From Marinobacter sp. SS13-12 (GTDB lineage Bacteria; Pseudomonadota; Gammaproteobacteria; Pseudomonadales; Oleiphilaceae), in NCBI RefSeq assembly GCF_030227115.1, contig NZ_JASSUA010000001.1, positions 1,116,001 to 1,180,000 on the forward strand: 64,000 nt of DNA, written 5' to 3'. The translations under genes were made by a program, and so were the position numbers. Within the stretch, counting starts at the first letter, position 1, and the number at the start of each line of letters is the position of its first letter. The notes beneath the pieces are model-generated. The model was given only the letters and a program-made list of their open reading frames with translations, was not told the DNA's origin and ran no database searches. Positions 51,842 to 61,032 of the stretch are shown in pieces.

Positions 51842-52516
51842 ATGAGCCTTGAAATTGCTAATCTCGACGTTTCCATTGAGGGTATCAGTATTCTGCGGGA
51901 CATTAACCTGAGTATTCCGCAGGGCCAGATGGCAGGTCTGATCGGCCATAACGGCGCCGGCAAGACCACGTTGATCCGCGCCATTATGGGTCTTCTGCCT
52001 GCGACCCGGGGATCCATTACCTTCAAGGGCCAGGACATCAGCAAACTGCCGTCTCACCGGCGGGCCAATCTGCGCATCAGTTACATGCCGGAGGACCGCA
52101 GGCTGATACCTGACCTGACGGTGTCGGAGAACATGCTCATGCCGGCGTGGGCCAATAATATCAAGGATGGTGAAGAACGCCTGAAATGGGTCTATTCGCT
52201 GATGCCTGAAATAGCCGACTTCGGTGAGCGCAAGGCCCTGCAGTTGTCCGGCGGCCAGCAGAAACTGGTGGCCCTGGGCCGGGCGCTGATTCCGGGCCGG
52301 GAACTGATTTTGCTGGATGAGCCGTTTGAAGGCGTCGCACCGGTACTGGCCAGGCGTTTGTCCGAGGTCATTGCCGACCTGCGCGCAGAAGGCCTGACGG
52401 TACTGATCGCGGAATCCGATGATAGCCACTCCTCCGATCTGGTGGACGCGACCTGGCGCATCGAGCGCGGTTCCGTGTCCGCTGGTCGAAAGGATCCGTC
52501 TGCGTCGTTGGCCTGA
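51842..52516 (+). CDS. ABC transporter ATP-binding protein (LivF-like)
   Basis: A 224-residue ATPase subunit, the partner of the LivG-like protein. Walker A GHNGAGKTTL, signature LSGGQQK (consensus here), Walker B ILLDEPFEGVAP. The usual switch His after Walker B is replaced: TVLIAESDDSHSSDLV has Ser where LivF normally has His in the ..EQN or ..EH context, so the hydrolysis site may rely on the partner. It precedes the alcohol dehydrogenase gene by 33 bp. Confidence 0.93.
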   Translation: MSLEIANLDVSIEGISILRDINLSIPQGQMAGLIGHNGAGKTTLIRAIMGLLPATRGSITFKGQDISKLPSHRRANLRISYMPEDRRLIPDLTVSENMLMPAWANNIKDGEERLKWVYSLMPEIADFGERKALQLSGGQQKLVALGRALIPGRELILLDEPFEGVAPVLARRLSEVIADLRAEGLTVLIAESDDSHSSDLVDATWRIERGSVSAGRKDPSASLA

Positions 52517-52549
52517 CCATAGAACAGAAACCGACTGAGGAAATACGCC

Positions 52550-53680
52550 ATGAAAATTCGAGCCGCAGTTTTGCAAGCCATCGGGGCGGAGCGCCCGTAC
52601 CAGAATACAAACCCCCTGGTGATCGAAGAACTGGAACTGTCTCCGCCCGGTGACAATGAAGTGTTGGTCCAGATCAAGGCAGCCGGCCTGTGCCATTCGG
52701 ATCTTTCTGTTATTGATGGCAACCGCCCGCGGCCTGTGCCCATGGCACTGGGCCACGAAGCGGCCGGCATCGTCAAGGCTGTAGGCAACGGTGTCCGCGA
52801 CCTGAAGGAAGGCGACCACGTGGTTGCGGTATTTGTACCCAGCTGCGGCCACTGTGCACCCTGTGCAGAAGGCCGCCCGGCGCTGTGTGAGCCGGCGGCA
52901 AAAACCAACAACGCCGGAACCCTGGTCAGCGGTGAACACCGGCTGCATCGGGCGGATGGCACGCCGGTGAACCACCACCTGGGGGTGTCCGCCTTTGCCG
53001 ACCACGCGGTGGTGTCGCGGGATTCGCTGGTCAAGATCGATGCTGATCTGCCGCTGCACCACGCGGCCCTGTTCGGTTGCGCTGTACTGACGGGTGTGGG
53101 GGCTGCGATTAACTCGGCGAATATCAAGGCGGGCCAGACTGTCGCTGTCATCGGCCTGGGTGGCGTTGGTCTTAACAGCGTGTTGGGGGCGCTGGTGGCC
53201 GGCGCCGGTGAGGTGATTGCCATTGATCTGGATGACAGCAAACTGGCATTGGCCAAAGAGCTCGGCGCCACCCACGCCTTTAGCTCCCGTGAAGAAGGTT
53301 GTGTCGACAGGATCAAGGCACTGACCAATGGCGGTGTTGACTGTGCCATTGAAATGGCCGGGTCTGAAAAGGCCCTGGAATTCGCCTACCAGATCACTCG
53401 GCGCGGCGGAACCACGGTCACGGGCGGTCTGGCCCACCCGGAAAAGAAGGTGTCTATCCAGCAGGTCAGCCTGGTGGCAGAAGAGCGCACGCTCAAGGGG
53501 AGCTATGTCGGTAGCTGTGTGCCGGTTCGCGACCTTGCCCGTTATGTCACCCTGTTTCGCCAGGGCAAATTACCGGTGGACAAATTGCTCAGTGACACCC
53601 TGACGCTGGATGAGATCAATGACGGATTCGAGAAACTGGCATCCGGTAGGGCCGTTCGTCAGGTTGTGCTGTTTGATTAG
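52550..53680 (+). CDS. Zinc-dependent alcohol dehydrogenase
   Basis: A 376-residue medium-chain (MDR) zinc alcohol dehydrogenase. Catalytic zinc ligands are in AAGLCHSDLS and ALGHEAAGIV; the structural zinc site is CGHCAPCAEGRPALC. The NAD-binding Rossmann motif is VAVIGLGGVGLNSV. It oxidises an alcohol to an aldehyde in the cytoplasm; substrate is unknown. Co-linearity with a sigma-54-controlled ABC importer and a thioesterase suggests that it acts on the imported compound or on a product of it. Sequence before the ATG has GAGGAA. Confidence 0.93.
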   Translation: MKIRAAVLQAIGAERPYQNTNPLVIEELELSPPGDNEVLVQIKAAGLCHSDLSVIDGNRPRPVPMALGHEAAGIVKAVGNGVRDLKEGDHVVAVFVPSCGHCAPCAEGRPALCEPAAKTNNAGTLVSGEHRLHRADGTPVNHHLGVSAFADHAVVSRDSLVKIDADLPLHHAALFGCAVLTGVGAAINSANIKAGQTVAVIGLGGVGLNSVLGALVAGAGEVIAIDLDDSKLALAKELGATHAFSSREEGCVDRIKALTNGGVDCAIEMAGSEKALEFAYQITRRGGTTVTGGLAHPEKKVSIQQVSLVAEERTLKGSYVGSCVPVRDLARYVTLFRQGKLPVDKLLSDTLTLDEINDGFEKLASGRAVRQVVLFD

Positions 53681-53716
53681 GCCATAACGCAATAACACTG
53701 ATAAACGGAGACATCT

Positions 53717-54136
53717 GTGGAACGAGATGAGTTCGGTGTTTTTTACCCTATCACCACCCGGTGGATGGATAACGATATCTACGGGCATGTGAATAACGTG
53801 ACCTACTACTCCTACTTTGACACCACCATCAACCGCTACCTGATCGAGGTTGGCGATCTGGATATCAATAACGCGCCAGTGGTTGGCTACGTGGTCAGCT
53901 CCAACTGCCAGTTCAAGAAACCGGTGGCCTATCCGGACGCGCTGGACGCCGGACTGAGGGTCATCAAGATTGGCAACAGCTCAGTGACTTACGAGCTGGG
54001 TCTGTTCAGAGACGGTGACGCGGAGCCGGCTGCGCTTGGTCAGGTTGTCCACGTGTTTGTTGACCGTGAACAGAATCGCGCTGTTGCGATTCCTCAAACC
54101 ATTCGTGGGGCGCTTGAGCGTATTTTGGTTTCCTGA
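53717..54136 (+). CDS. Acyl-CoA thioesterase, 4HBT/YbgC-like hotdog fold
   Basis: A 139-residue hotdog thioesterase. The active-site motif is TTRWMDNDIYGHVNNVTYYS, with the catalytic Asp in the DxxxxGHVNN pattern as in 4-hydroxybenzoyl-CoA thioesterase and YbgC. It hydrolyses an acyl-CoA in the cytoplasm. The start is GTG, preceded by GGAG. It is the last gene of the transporter-dehydrogenase operon, 36 bp after the dehydrogenase, and is followed by a bidirectional terminator. Confidence 0.9.
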   Translation: MERDEFGVFYPITTRWMDNDIYGHVNNVTYYSYFDTTINRYLIEVGDLDINNAPVVGYVVSSNCQFKKPVAYPDALDAGLRVIKIGNSSVTYELGLFRDGDAEPAALGQVVHVFVDREQNRAVAIPQTIRGALERILVS

Positions 54137-54157
54137 TTTGACCCTTCCAGGTATCAA

Positions 54158-54196
54158 CCACCAAAAAAGCCCGGCGAGACCGGACTTTTTTGGTGG
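54158..54196. terminator. Bidirectional terminator between thioesterase and purD
   Basis: CCACCAAAAAAG-CCCGG and its complement CCGG-A-CTTTTTTGGTGG form one long hairpin with a GC core and an A tract on one side, a T tract on the other. It can end both the transporter operon (plus) and the purD message (minus). Confidence 0.9.
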
Positions 54197-54206
54197 CATT
54201 CCGCCA

Positions 54207-55502
54207 TCAGGTGCTGGCAGAGTTTTCCCTAGCAACGGCCCGAAAAGCAATATCCTTGCGGCAGAATACGCCTTCCCACTGGATCCTTGCGGCGAGCTCG
54301 TAGGCGCGCTGCCGGGCTTCTGTGACAGACTGTCCGAGGGCAGTGGCGCATAGCACGCGGCCGCCGTTGGTAAGAACCTGATCCCCGTTGAGTCGTGTTC
54401 CCGCGTGGAATACTTTCTCACCGTCGGTTTCTGTTTCAGGCAATCCCGATATGACATCCCCTTTGTTGTAGCTTCCGGGATAGCCACCCGCTGCCAGCAC
54501 AATGCCTACGGCGGGGCGCTCGTCCCAGTCCGAGCTGCACTGGTCGAGTTTGCGGTCGATTGCAGCCTGGCAGAGCTCTACCAGGTCCGATTTCATGCGC
54601 AGCATGATGGGTTGGGTTTCCGGGTCGCCGAAGCGGCAGTTGAACTCGATCACCTTGGGGGCACCGCTATCATCAATCATCAGGCCGGCATAGAGGAATC
54701 CTTTGTAGGGATGACCTTCCGCCGCCATGCCACGAACGGTCGGGTGGATTACCTCGTCCATGATGCGCTTGTGGATATCGCCTGTGACGACCGGGGCGGG
54801 AGAGTAGGCGCCCATGCCACCGGTGTTGGGGCCGGTGTCGCCGTCGCCCACGCGCTTGTGGTCCTGAGAGGTGGCCATGGGTAACACATGCTCGCCGTCC
54901 ACCATAACGATGAAGCTGGCTTCCTCGCCTTCAAGGAACTCCTCGACAACCACGCGGCTGCCTGCATCACCGAAGGCATTACCAGCTAGCATGTCGCGAA
55001 TGGCGTCTTCGGCTTCTTCCAGGGTCATTGCGACGATGACGCCCTTGCCAGCCGCCAGCCCATCGGCTTTAACAACGATGGGTGCACCCTGCTTGCGAAC
55101 GTAGGCGAGTGCCTGATCAACATCGGTGAAATTGCTGTAAGCAGCGGTGGGGATTTTCTGACGCTCGAGAAAGTCCTTGGTGAAGGCCTTGGAACCTTCC
55201 AGTTGTGCCGCCCCGGCGCTGGGGCCGAATACCCGCAGACCACGTTCTTCGAACAGGTCGACAATGCCTGCCACCAGCGGTGCTTCCGGGCCGACAATAG
55301 TCAGGCCGACGTTGTTGGCAGCGGCAAAGTCCGCCAGGCCCTTGAGGTCCATCACGTCAATGTTGATGTTCTCCAGGCCCGGTTCCCGGGCGGTGCCGGC
55401 GTTGCCGGGGGCCACGAAGACACGATCCGCATCCGGGGATTGGGCGGCTTTCCAGGCGAGGGCGTGTTCGCGGCCGCCGGAGCCTATGACGAGTATGTTC
55501 AT
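54207..55502 (-). CDS. purD: Phosphoribosylamine-glycine ligase
   Basis: This enzyme joins phosphoribosylamine and glycine with ATP in purine synthesis. The 431-residue ATP-grasp protein has all usual parts: ILVIGSGGREHALAWKAAQS at the N-terminus, KADGLAAGKGVIVAMTLEEA, and EFNCRFGDPETQPIMLRMKS. Start 55502 is preferred because AGGATG lies upstream at proper distance; the ATG three codons earlier (55511) is too close to it. It follows purH on the same strand, with a 33-bp inverted repeat in the 117-bp gap. Confidence 0.97.
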   Translation of the reverse strand: MNILVIGSGGREHALAWKAAQSPDADRVFVAPGNAGTAREPGLENINIDVMDLKGLADFAAANNVGLTIVGPEAPLVAGIVDLFEERGLRVFGPSAGAAQLEGSKAFTKDFLERQKIPTAAYSNFTDVDQALAYVRKQGAPIVVKADGLAAGKGVIVAMTLEEAEDAIRDMLAGNAFGDAGSRVVVEEFLEGEEASFIVMVDGEHVLPMATSQDHKRVGDGDTGPNTGGMGAYSPAPVVTGDIHKRIMDEVIHPTVRGMAAEGHPYKGFLYAGLMIDDSGAPKVIEFNCRFGDPETQPIMLRMKSDLVELCQAAIDRKLDQCSSDWDERPAVGIVLAAGGYPGSYNKGDVISGLPETETDGEKVFHAGTRLNGDQVLTNGGRVLCATALGQSVTEARQRAYELAARIQWEGVFCRKDIAFRAVARENSAST

Positions 55503-55517
55503 AGTTTTCATCCTGTT

Positions 55518-55603
55518 TGTCGGATTACGCCTTCGGCTAATCCGACCTACATTAGCTTCAGATTCGGACCGTAGGTCGGATTAGCCGAAGGCGTAATCCG
55601 ACA
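55518..55603. repeat. Perfect 33-bp inverted repeat (REP/BIME-like) between purH and purD
   Basis: The stretch 55518-55550 and its exact reverse complement at 55571-55603 flank 20 bases. Each arm is itself nearly palindromic: GTCGGATTA at one end and TAATCCGAC at the other, with GCC-TTC-GGC in the middle. Similar GTAGGTCGGATTA elements are known as dispersed intergenic repeats in gammaproteobacteria. It may stabilise or attenuate the purH-purD message. No transposase is adjacent. Confidence 0.9.
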
Positions 55604-55619
55604 AGAGCCCGACTCCCGA

Positions 55620-57200
55620 TCAATGCCTGAAATGCCGCATCCCCGTAAACACCATGGCAATGCCATGCTCGTTGGCGGCATCAATCACTTCCTGGTCGCG
55701 CATGGAACCGCCCGGCTGGATAACGGCGGTTATGCCGGCTGCTGCGGCGGCATCGATGCCATCCCGGAACGGAAAAAAGGCATCGGAAGCCATGACCGAG
55801 CCTTTCACTTCCAGGCCTTCGTCAGCCGCTTTGATGCCAGCAATCCTGGCACTGTACACCCGGCTCATCTGGCCTGCGCCCACGCCGATGGTACGACCGG
55901 CCTTGGCGTAAACAATGGCATTGGACTTCACGTACTTGGCGACTTCCCAGGCAAACAGCAGGTCGTTCAGCTCCTGCTCGGATGGCTGGTGTTCGGTGAC
56001 CACCTTGACGTCTTCCAGGGCTACCATGCCCAGGTCACGATCCTGCACCAGCAGGCCGCCGGTGACGCGCTTGTAGTCCATGGATCTGGCGCGCTCGCCA
56101 TCGAATTCGCCACAGGCCAGCAGGCGGACGTTCTTCTTGGCGGCGACCAGCTCCACGGCTTCCGGCGCAATGCTGGGGGCGATGATGACTTCCACAAACT
56201 GGCGGTCAATGATGGCCTTCGCGGTTCCTGCATCCAGCTCGCGGTTGAAGGCAATGATGCCGCCGAAGGCCGAGGTGGGGTCAGTAGCAAAGGCCAGATC
56301 GTAGGCCTGCCGGATATCCGCGCCAATGGCCACGCCGCAGGGGTTGGCGTGTTTGACAATAACGCAGGCAGGGTCTGCGAAGGGTTTGACACATTCCAGC
56401 GCGGCGTCAGTATCTGCAACGTTGTTGTAAGACAGTTCCTTGCCCTGCAGCTGTTTTGCGGTGGCAATACAGGCTTCCCGCGGGTTGCGCTCGGTGTAGA
56501 AGGCAGCCCGCTGGTGCGGGTTTTCACCATAGCGCATGTCCTGAACCTTCACGAACTGGGAATTGAAGGTGCGGGGGAAGTCGGCGTTGTCGTTGTCAGC
56601 AGTGCGCCCGCCCAGGTAGTTGGCAATGGCGCCATCGTAGCCGGCGGTGTGCTCAAAGGCCTTCACGGCAAGATCAAAACGGGTTTTGTGAGTAAGCTGG
56701 CCGTCATTGTCGTGCAGTTCTTTAAGAACCCGGCTGTAATCCGATGTGTTCACCACAATGGCGACATCGTTGTGATTCTTGGCGGCGGCGCGAACCATGG
56801 TGGGCCCGCCAATATCGATGTTCTCGATCGCTGTGGCCAGGTCACAGTCCGGTTTCGCCACGGTCTCCTCAAAGGGGTAGAGGTTCACGATCACCATGTC
56901 GATGGGATCAATGCCGTGCTCTGTCATCACCGCGTCGTCCGTGCCGCGCCGACCAAGAATACCGCCGTGTATTTTCGGGTGCAGGGTTTTTACGCGGCCA
57001 TCCATCATTTCGGGAAAACCGGTGTGGTCACTTACCTCGGTGACCGGTACCCGGTTTTCCTTCAACAACCGGAAGGTGCCACCGGTAGAGAGCAATTCGA
57101 TGCCGCGATCAGTCAGCGCGCGGCCGAACTCCACGATGCCTTTTTTATCGGACACGCTGATCAGCGCGCGACGTACGGGGGTATTAGCCTGATTTGCCAT
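55620..57200 (-). CDS. purH: Bifunctional AICAR transformylase / IMP cyclohydrolase
   Basis: This enzyme catalyses the last two steps of IMP synthesis. The 526-residue protein has the MGS-like cyclohydrolase domain at 1-200 ([20 protein letters not shown]) and the AICAR transformylase domain after that ([27 protein letters not shown], with the Lys-His catalytic pair). It is at the usual length for the family. The gene follows fis with an 85-bp gap and precedes purD. Confidence 0.98.
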   Translation of the reverse strand: MANQANTPVRRALISVSDKKGIVEFGRALTDRGIELLSTGGTFRLLKENRVPVTEVSDHTGFPEMMDGRVKTLHPKIHGGILGRRGTDDAVMTEHGIDPIDMVIVNLYPFEETVAKPDCDLATAIENIDIGGPTMVRAAAKNHNDVAIVVNTSDYSRVLKELHDNDGQLTHKTRFDLAVKAFEHTAGYDGAIANYLGGRTADNDNADFPRTFNSQFVKVQDMRYGENPHQRAAFYTERNPREACIATAKQLQGKELSYNNVADTDAALECVKPFADPACVIVKHANPCGVAIGADIRQAYDLAFATDPTSAFGGIIAFNRELDAGTAKAIIDRQFVEVIIAPSIAPEAVELVAAKKNVRLLACGEFDGERARSMDYKRVTGGLLVQDRDLGMVALEDVKVVTEHQPSEQELNDLLFAWEVAKYVKSNAIVYAKAGRTIGVGAGQMSRVYSARIAGIKAADEGLEVKGSVMASDAFFPFRDGIDAAAAAGITAVIQPGGSMRDQEVIDAANEHGIAMVFTGMRHFRH

Positions 57201-57285
57201 GGGTCACTTATTTCTGCTGGGTATGAACGAATGAAGGCCTCGCGAATGTTGTCCGGGAGGCCCTCGTTGCAATCGGGTAGCTGGA

Positions 57286-57603
57286 TTATAGCAGACCGTA
57301 CTGCTTGAGTTTCTTGCGCAGGGTGCCGCGGTTCAGGCCGAGCATGGTTGACGCCTTGGTCTGGTTGTTGCGGGTGTACTTCATCACCTGCTCCAGCAGC
57401 GGTGCCTCCACTTCGGACAACACCAGCTGGTAAACCTCGGTGACCGGTGCGCCATCAAGCTGGGCAAAATAGTTTTTCAGGGCAACTTCCACGCTGTCAC
57501 GCAGGGTAACGGTGTTGCCGCTGCTGTTCACCGTCTGCAACTGATGAATGTCATCGTTGGCGGGTGCTGTCAGATTGTCATTAACCAAAGTCTCAGCCGT
57601 CAT
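57286..57603 (-). CDS. fis: DNA-binding protein Fis
   Basis: A 105-residue nucleoid-associated regulator. The C-terminal helix-turn-helix is intact: [18 protein letters not shown] ends the protein, preceded by [13 protein letters not shown]. Fis bends DNA and helps at many promoters, recombination and replication sites. Its start overlaps the dusB stop (ATGA), the same dusB-fis operon as in E. coli, so it is made with the tRNA-modifying enzyme. Confidence 0.97.
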   Translation of the reverse strand: MTAETLVNDNLTAPANDDIHQLQTVNSSGNTVTLRDSVEVALKNYFAQLDGAPVTEVYQLVLSEVEAPLLEQVMKYTRNNQTKASTMLGLNRGTLRKKLKQYGLL

Positions 57604-58598
57604 GCTGCGAATACCTCTCCATTTCGTAAGCCTGCAAAGTACTGTTGAATACTGTCTTTCTGCTCCAGCGCGCAGTCGATGGCGTTGAAGCGTTTGCGGA
57701 ATCGCTTGTCTTCGTCGTGGGACTGCAGATACCAGCCCACATGTTTCCTGGCGATGCGCACGCCCATGGTTTCGCCATAAAAGCCGTGCAATGCTTCCAG
57801 GTGTTCGCTGAGCACCTGTTCCACCTCGTCTATAGGCGGTTCCGACAGGTGCCTGCCGGTCTCCAGAAAATGCAGGATTTCCCGGAAAATCCAGGGCCGC
57901 CCCTGGGCACCGCGACCAATCAACAAACCGTCTGCGCCAGTGTGGCTGAGCACATGCCTTGCCTGTTCTGGTGAGGTGATATCACCGTTGGCAAAGACCG
58001 GAATGCCAACCCGGGACTTGACCTCGGCGATGGTGTCGTACTCCGCCTCGCCCTTGTAGGCATCAGCGCGGGTGCGCCCATGGATCGCCAGGGCCTGAAT
58101 GCCGGCATCTTCCGCCATACGGGCAATAAGCGGTGCGTTGCGGTGCTCCCGGTCCCACCCGGTGCGCATCTTGAGGGTTACCGGAACATCCACAGCGGCC
58201 ACAACGGCTTCCAGAATCTCCCGCACCAACGCTTCATCTTTCATCAGTGCCGAGCCGGCAGCCTTGTTGCACACTTTCTTGGCCGGGCAGCCCATGTTGA
58301 TATCGATGATCTGGGCTCCGAACTCGGCATTCAGCCTGGCAGCATTGGCCAGCATGTCAGGATCGCCGCCGGCAATCTGCACCGACCTGGGCTCGGGTTC
58401 ACCCTGATGGTTCATCCGTGTCTGTGACTTGCGTGTGTTCCAGAGCTTGCTGTCCGCAATGACCATTTCAGAGACCGCCAGCCCGGCACCCATCCGCCGA
58501 CAGAGCAGGCGAAAAGGACGATCAGTTACACCAGCCATGGGCGCAACGATCAGCGGATTGGGCAGGGTATACGGCCCGATTTTTGCCGTTGGCAGCAT
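57600..58598 (-). CDS. dusB: tRNA-dihydrouridine synthase B
   Basis: This FMN enzyme reduces uridine to dihydrouridine in the D loop of tRNA. The 332-residue protein shows the Dus signatures: [18 protein letters not shown] near the N-terminus, and [19 protein letters not shown], with the catalytic Cys being the second. The start at 58598 (MLPTAKIG) was chosen by similarity to homologues; an in-frame GTG at 58616 is an alternative and neither has a clear ribosome site. First gene of the dusB-fis unit. The 216-bp upstream gap must contain the promoter. Confidence 0.95.
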   Translation of the reverse strand: MLPTAKIGPYTLPNPLIVAPMAGVTDRPFRLLCRRMGAGLAVSEMVIADSKLWNTRKSQTRMNHQGEPEPRSVQIAGGDPDMLANAARLNAEFGAQIIDINMGCPAKKVCNKAAGSALMKDEALVREILEAVVAAVDVPVTLKMRTGWDREHRNAPLIARMAEDAGIQALAIHGRTRADAYKGEAEYDTIAEVKSRVGIPVFANGDITSPEQARHVLSHTGADGLLIGRGAQGRPWIFREILHFLETGRHLSEPPIDEVEQVLSEHLEALHGFYGETMGVRIARKHVGWYLQSHDEDKRFRKRFNAIDCALEQKDSIQQYFAGLRNGEVFAA

Positions 58599-58814
58599 GA
58601 TCTGAGTCCGTGTCACAGCGGGTTAAGCGAACGACGGATCTGAACGATTGCTCAATAAGTAACCGATTCTGATCCGAAGGGCGGTAATGATACCGCCGGG
58701 AGAGATGCTATTGAAGGGGAGAAGTCATGAAAAAGTTGATTATTTTTCGTTCTGTCTGGTTGACTTTCAGGCAATTCGATGGCGGTCCCCACTATTCTGC
58801 AAGTGAGGACTTGC

Positions 58815-60035
58815 TTACCCCTGATTGGCTCGGAACGCAATATTGTAGTTCACGGCATCTCTGCCCGGGTCCCTGATATTGATCACAATCCTGACCGGTG
58901 TGTCTGAGGGCATGGCCTCCATTTTCCTGCCTTCACCGGCGAGGTATTCGTCCGGTGTGAAGATGCTCTGGGCGACCACGTCACCATTCAGGTTGGAAAA
59001 GGTCAGGGCAATGGCGGGAAAAGGCTGCTCGAAGGCCGCCCGGTTAATGATGACAGCGTCGACCACCAGTTGGCTGCGGTTGTCGGGATTGGTTCGTACC
59101 ACCAGTTTGCGGCTCTGGATGGCCTCGACGTTAACCAGTGGCTTCAACTCGCAGCCTGCAATTTCGCAGCCCTGTTCGTAGAACGGACGCAGTTCCGGTA
59201 TGGAAGACAGGCGGTCGAACTGGAACCAGGTAACCTGCGCCACCAGAACACCGATCAGGGCCAGCACTACCAGGGTCCATAGGGCTGTTCTCAGGCGGCC
59301 GCTGCCGTTGCCGCCAACGGAAACAGGTTCGCGGCGAAGATTGGTATAGGGAGAGCTCGCCGTCATGGGTTCATCGTCCGCTGCCGGTCCGCGATCGTAG
59401 TCGCGTGACGACGATGGGGGTTGGTCGACATAGAACCCCTCTGGTTCGTCTGCAGGTTCCAGACTCAGGCCTTCCCGCCCTGGTGGCGCCGCCCTGGTGG
59501 GCCCGGACTGTGCTGGCGCCTGTTCTTCCGTGCGATCTGCCGGTTTCGCGGAAGCCTCGGATTCTTGCGGTCGGGCAGGCTCCGGTTTTTGCGCAGGGGC
59601 GTCGTCAGAGAGCATGGCCTCCGCCCAGCTTTCATCTATTTTTTCTTGGCTCTCTTCGTCTTCGCTCTCGAAGGTGCCGCTCTTACGTTCATCGACCGTG
59701 CGGAAGCTGTCGCTCAGTTCGTCTTCGGAGAACGTCAGTTTGGTGCCGGCGTAAGGGCCTTCGGCGGCATCCTCTTCCGGGTTGTCCGCGAAAATCAGGT
59801 CGTCATCGGCCGTAAAGTTCTGGTCTGATGATTTGTCCTGTTTTGCTGCGGTCGGGGAGGTAGTCGCACTTTGGTCGCTGGATGAGCTGCCTTTGACCTG
59901 ATGCTCCACGGCGTTGAACACGGCCATACAGTTGCCACAGCGCACTTTGCCGCCGGCTACGCTAAGCTGGGCGTCGGTCACCCGAAAGCGGGTATCGCAT
60001 TTCGGGCATCGAGTCTGCAGGCTGCTCTGGGTCAT
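58815..60035 (-). CDS. Zinc-ribbon / DUF3426 membrane protein
   Basis: A 406-residue protein. The N-terminus has a MJ0042-type zinc ribbon, TRCPKCDTRFRV then VRCGNCMAVFNA, with four Cys. A long acidic, Pro/Glu/Ser-rich disordered region follows, one membrane segment (LRTALWTLVVLALIGVLVAQ), and the C-terminal DUF3426 domain (RPFYEQGCEIAGCELKPLVN) on the periplasmic side. This family sits beside prmA in many gammaproteobacteria; its function is unknown. The disordered linker is longer than the usual. Confidence 0.93.
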   Translation of the reverse strand: MTQSSLQTRCPKCDTRFRVTDAQLSVAGGKVRCGNCMAVFNAVEHQVKGSSSSDQSATTSPTAAKQDKSSDQNFTADDDLIFADNPEEDAAEGPYAGTKLTFSEDELSDSFRTVDERKSGTFESEDEESQEKIDESWAEAMLSDDAPAQKPEPARPQESEASAKPADRTEEQAPAQSGPTRAAPPGREGLSLEPADEPEGFYVDQPPSSSRDYDRGPAADDEPMTASSPYTNLRREPVSVGGNGSGRLRTALWTLVVLALIGVLVAQVTWFQFDRLSSIPELRPFYEQGCEIAGCELKPLVNVEAIQSRKLVVRTNPDNRSQLVVDAVIINRAAFEQPFPAIALTFSNLNGDVVAQSIFTPDEYLAGEGRKMEAMPSDTPVRIVINIRDPGRDAVNYNIAFRANQG

Positions 60036-60097
60036 GCTTGATTCCTGTAAGCGACGTCGCTACGAGTCACGGAGTTTAGTAGGTTCAGCCGTTTCCG

Positions 60098-60994
60098 TCA
60101 CCTGTCGGTGCGCCGTCCTGTGAGCCGTATCCACTCTTCACGCTGTTCCGGTTCGTCCATGACAAACCAGGGTTCGTAAGCTTCCATCACTTCCCTGGCC
60201 TGGTTGGAGAGTATGCCGGACAACACGATATTGCCACCGGGCTTCACCTTCGCCGCCAGCCTGGGCGCGAGGCCGATCAGGGGTTGGGCAAGGATATTGG
60301 CCAGCATGATGTCAGCCATGGTGTCGGGCTCATCGGCAGGCAGGAACAGATCAAGCCGGCCTTCCTCAACCTGGTTGCGGCGCGCATTCTCGCGGCTGGC
60401 TTCCAGTGCCTGGGGATCGGTGTCAACGCCGATGACATGGTCAGCGCCCAGTAACAGGGCCGCAAGGCCAAGAATGCCTGAACCACAACCGTAGTCGACC
60501 ACCTGGCGCGAGGAAACGTCGTGGCCGTCCAGCCATTCCAGGCAAAGTGCAGTAGTGGGATGGGTTCCGGTGCCAAACGCCAGCCCCGGATCCAGCAGAA
60601 GATTGGCCGCTTGCGGGTCTGGCGCGTCGTGCCAGCTGGGCACGATCCACAGGCGCTCGCCGAAGCGGAGGGGCTTGAAGTCTTCCATCCACTCCCGTTC
60701 CCAGTCCTTGTCTTCCACCAACGTAATGTCGATGTCCGGTAATGACTGCTGTGTCTGCTGGTGCCAGGCATCCTTGACCGCAGCGCACAGTTCGTCAATG
60801 TCCCGTTCCGAGCCGAACAGGCCGGTCACGCTGGTCTGGTGCCATAGCGGTGTGGTGCCGGGGTCGGGCTCGTACAGTGGCTGGTCGGCGGCATCTTCCA
60901 TGGAGACGGCTTCGGCGCCCATCTCCATAAGCAGATCCTCGAGCTGGTCCGCATTGTCGGGATCAGCCGGGATCTGTAATTGTATCCAGGGCAT
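60098..60994 (-). CDS. prmA: Ribosomal protein L11 methyltransferase
   Basis: This enzyme trimethylates ribosomal protein L11. The 298-residue protein starts MPWIQLQIPADPDNADQLED, a typical substrate-recognition domain, and has the SAM-binding VVDYGCGSGILGLAALLLGA and the catalytic-region ADIMLANILAQPLIGLAPRL. The sequence GTGTHPTT (in LAFGTGTHPTTALCLEW) is a further family mark. Second gene of accC-prmA, 38 bp after accC. Confidence 0.97.
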   Translation of the reverse strand: MPWIQLQIPADPDNADQLEDLLMEMGAEAVSMEDAADQPLYEPDPGTTPLWHQTSVTGLFGSERDIDELCAAVKDAWHQQTQQSLPDIDITLVEDKDWEREWMEDFKPLRFGERLWIVPSWHDAPDPQAANLLLDPGLAFGTGTHPTTALCLEWLDGHDVSSRQVVDYGCGSGILGLAALLLGADHVIGVDTDPQALEASRENARRNQVEEGRLDLFLPADEPDTMADIMLANILAQPLIGLAPRLAAKVKPGGNIVLSGILSNQAREVMEAYEPWFVMDEPEQREEWIRLTGRRTDR

Positions 60995-61032
60995 GTTGGT
61001 GTCCTGTCGGGTAGACGAATTTGCTGAGCGGG

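Noticed and set aside
57234..57262. GGCCTC/GAGGCC pairing between fis and purH as terminator
   Set aside because: The stem is six bases with a long loop and is not followed by a T tract on either strand.
58727..58876. A 49-codon plus-strand frame with a good ribosome site (AGGGGAG) starting MKKLIIFRSVWLTF
   Set aside because: It runs into the 3' end of the DUF3426 gene antisense, has no recognised features, and lies in the dusB promoter gap. Could be real but cannot be supported.
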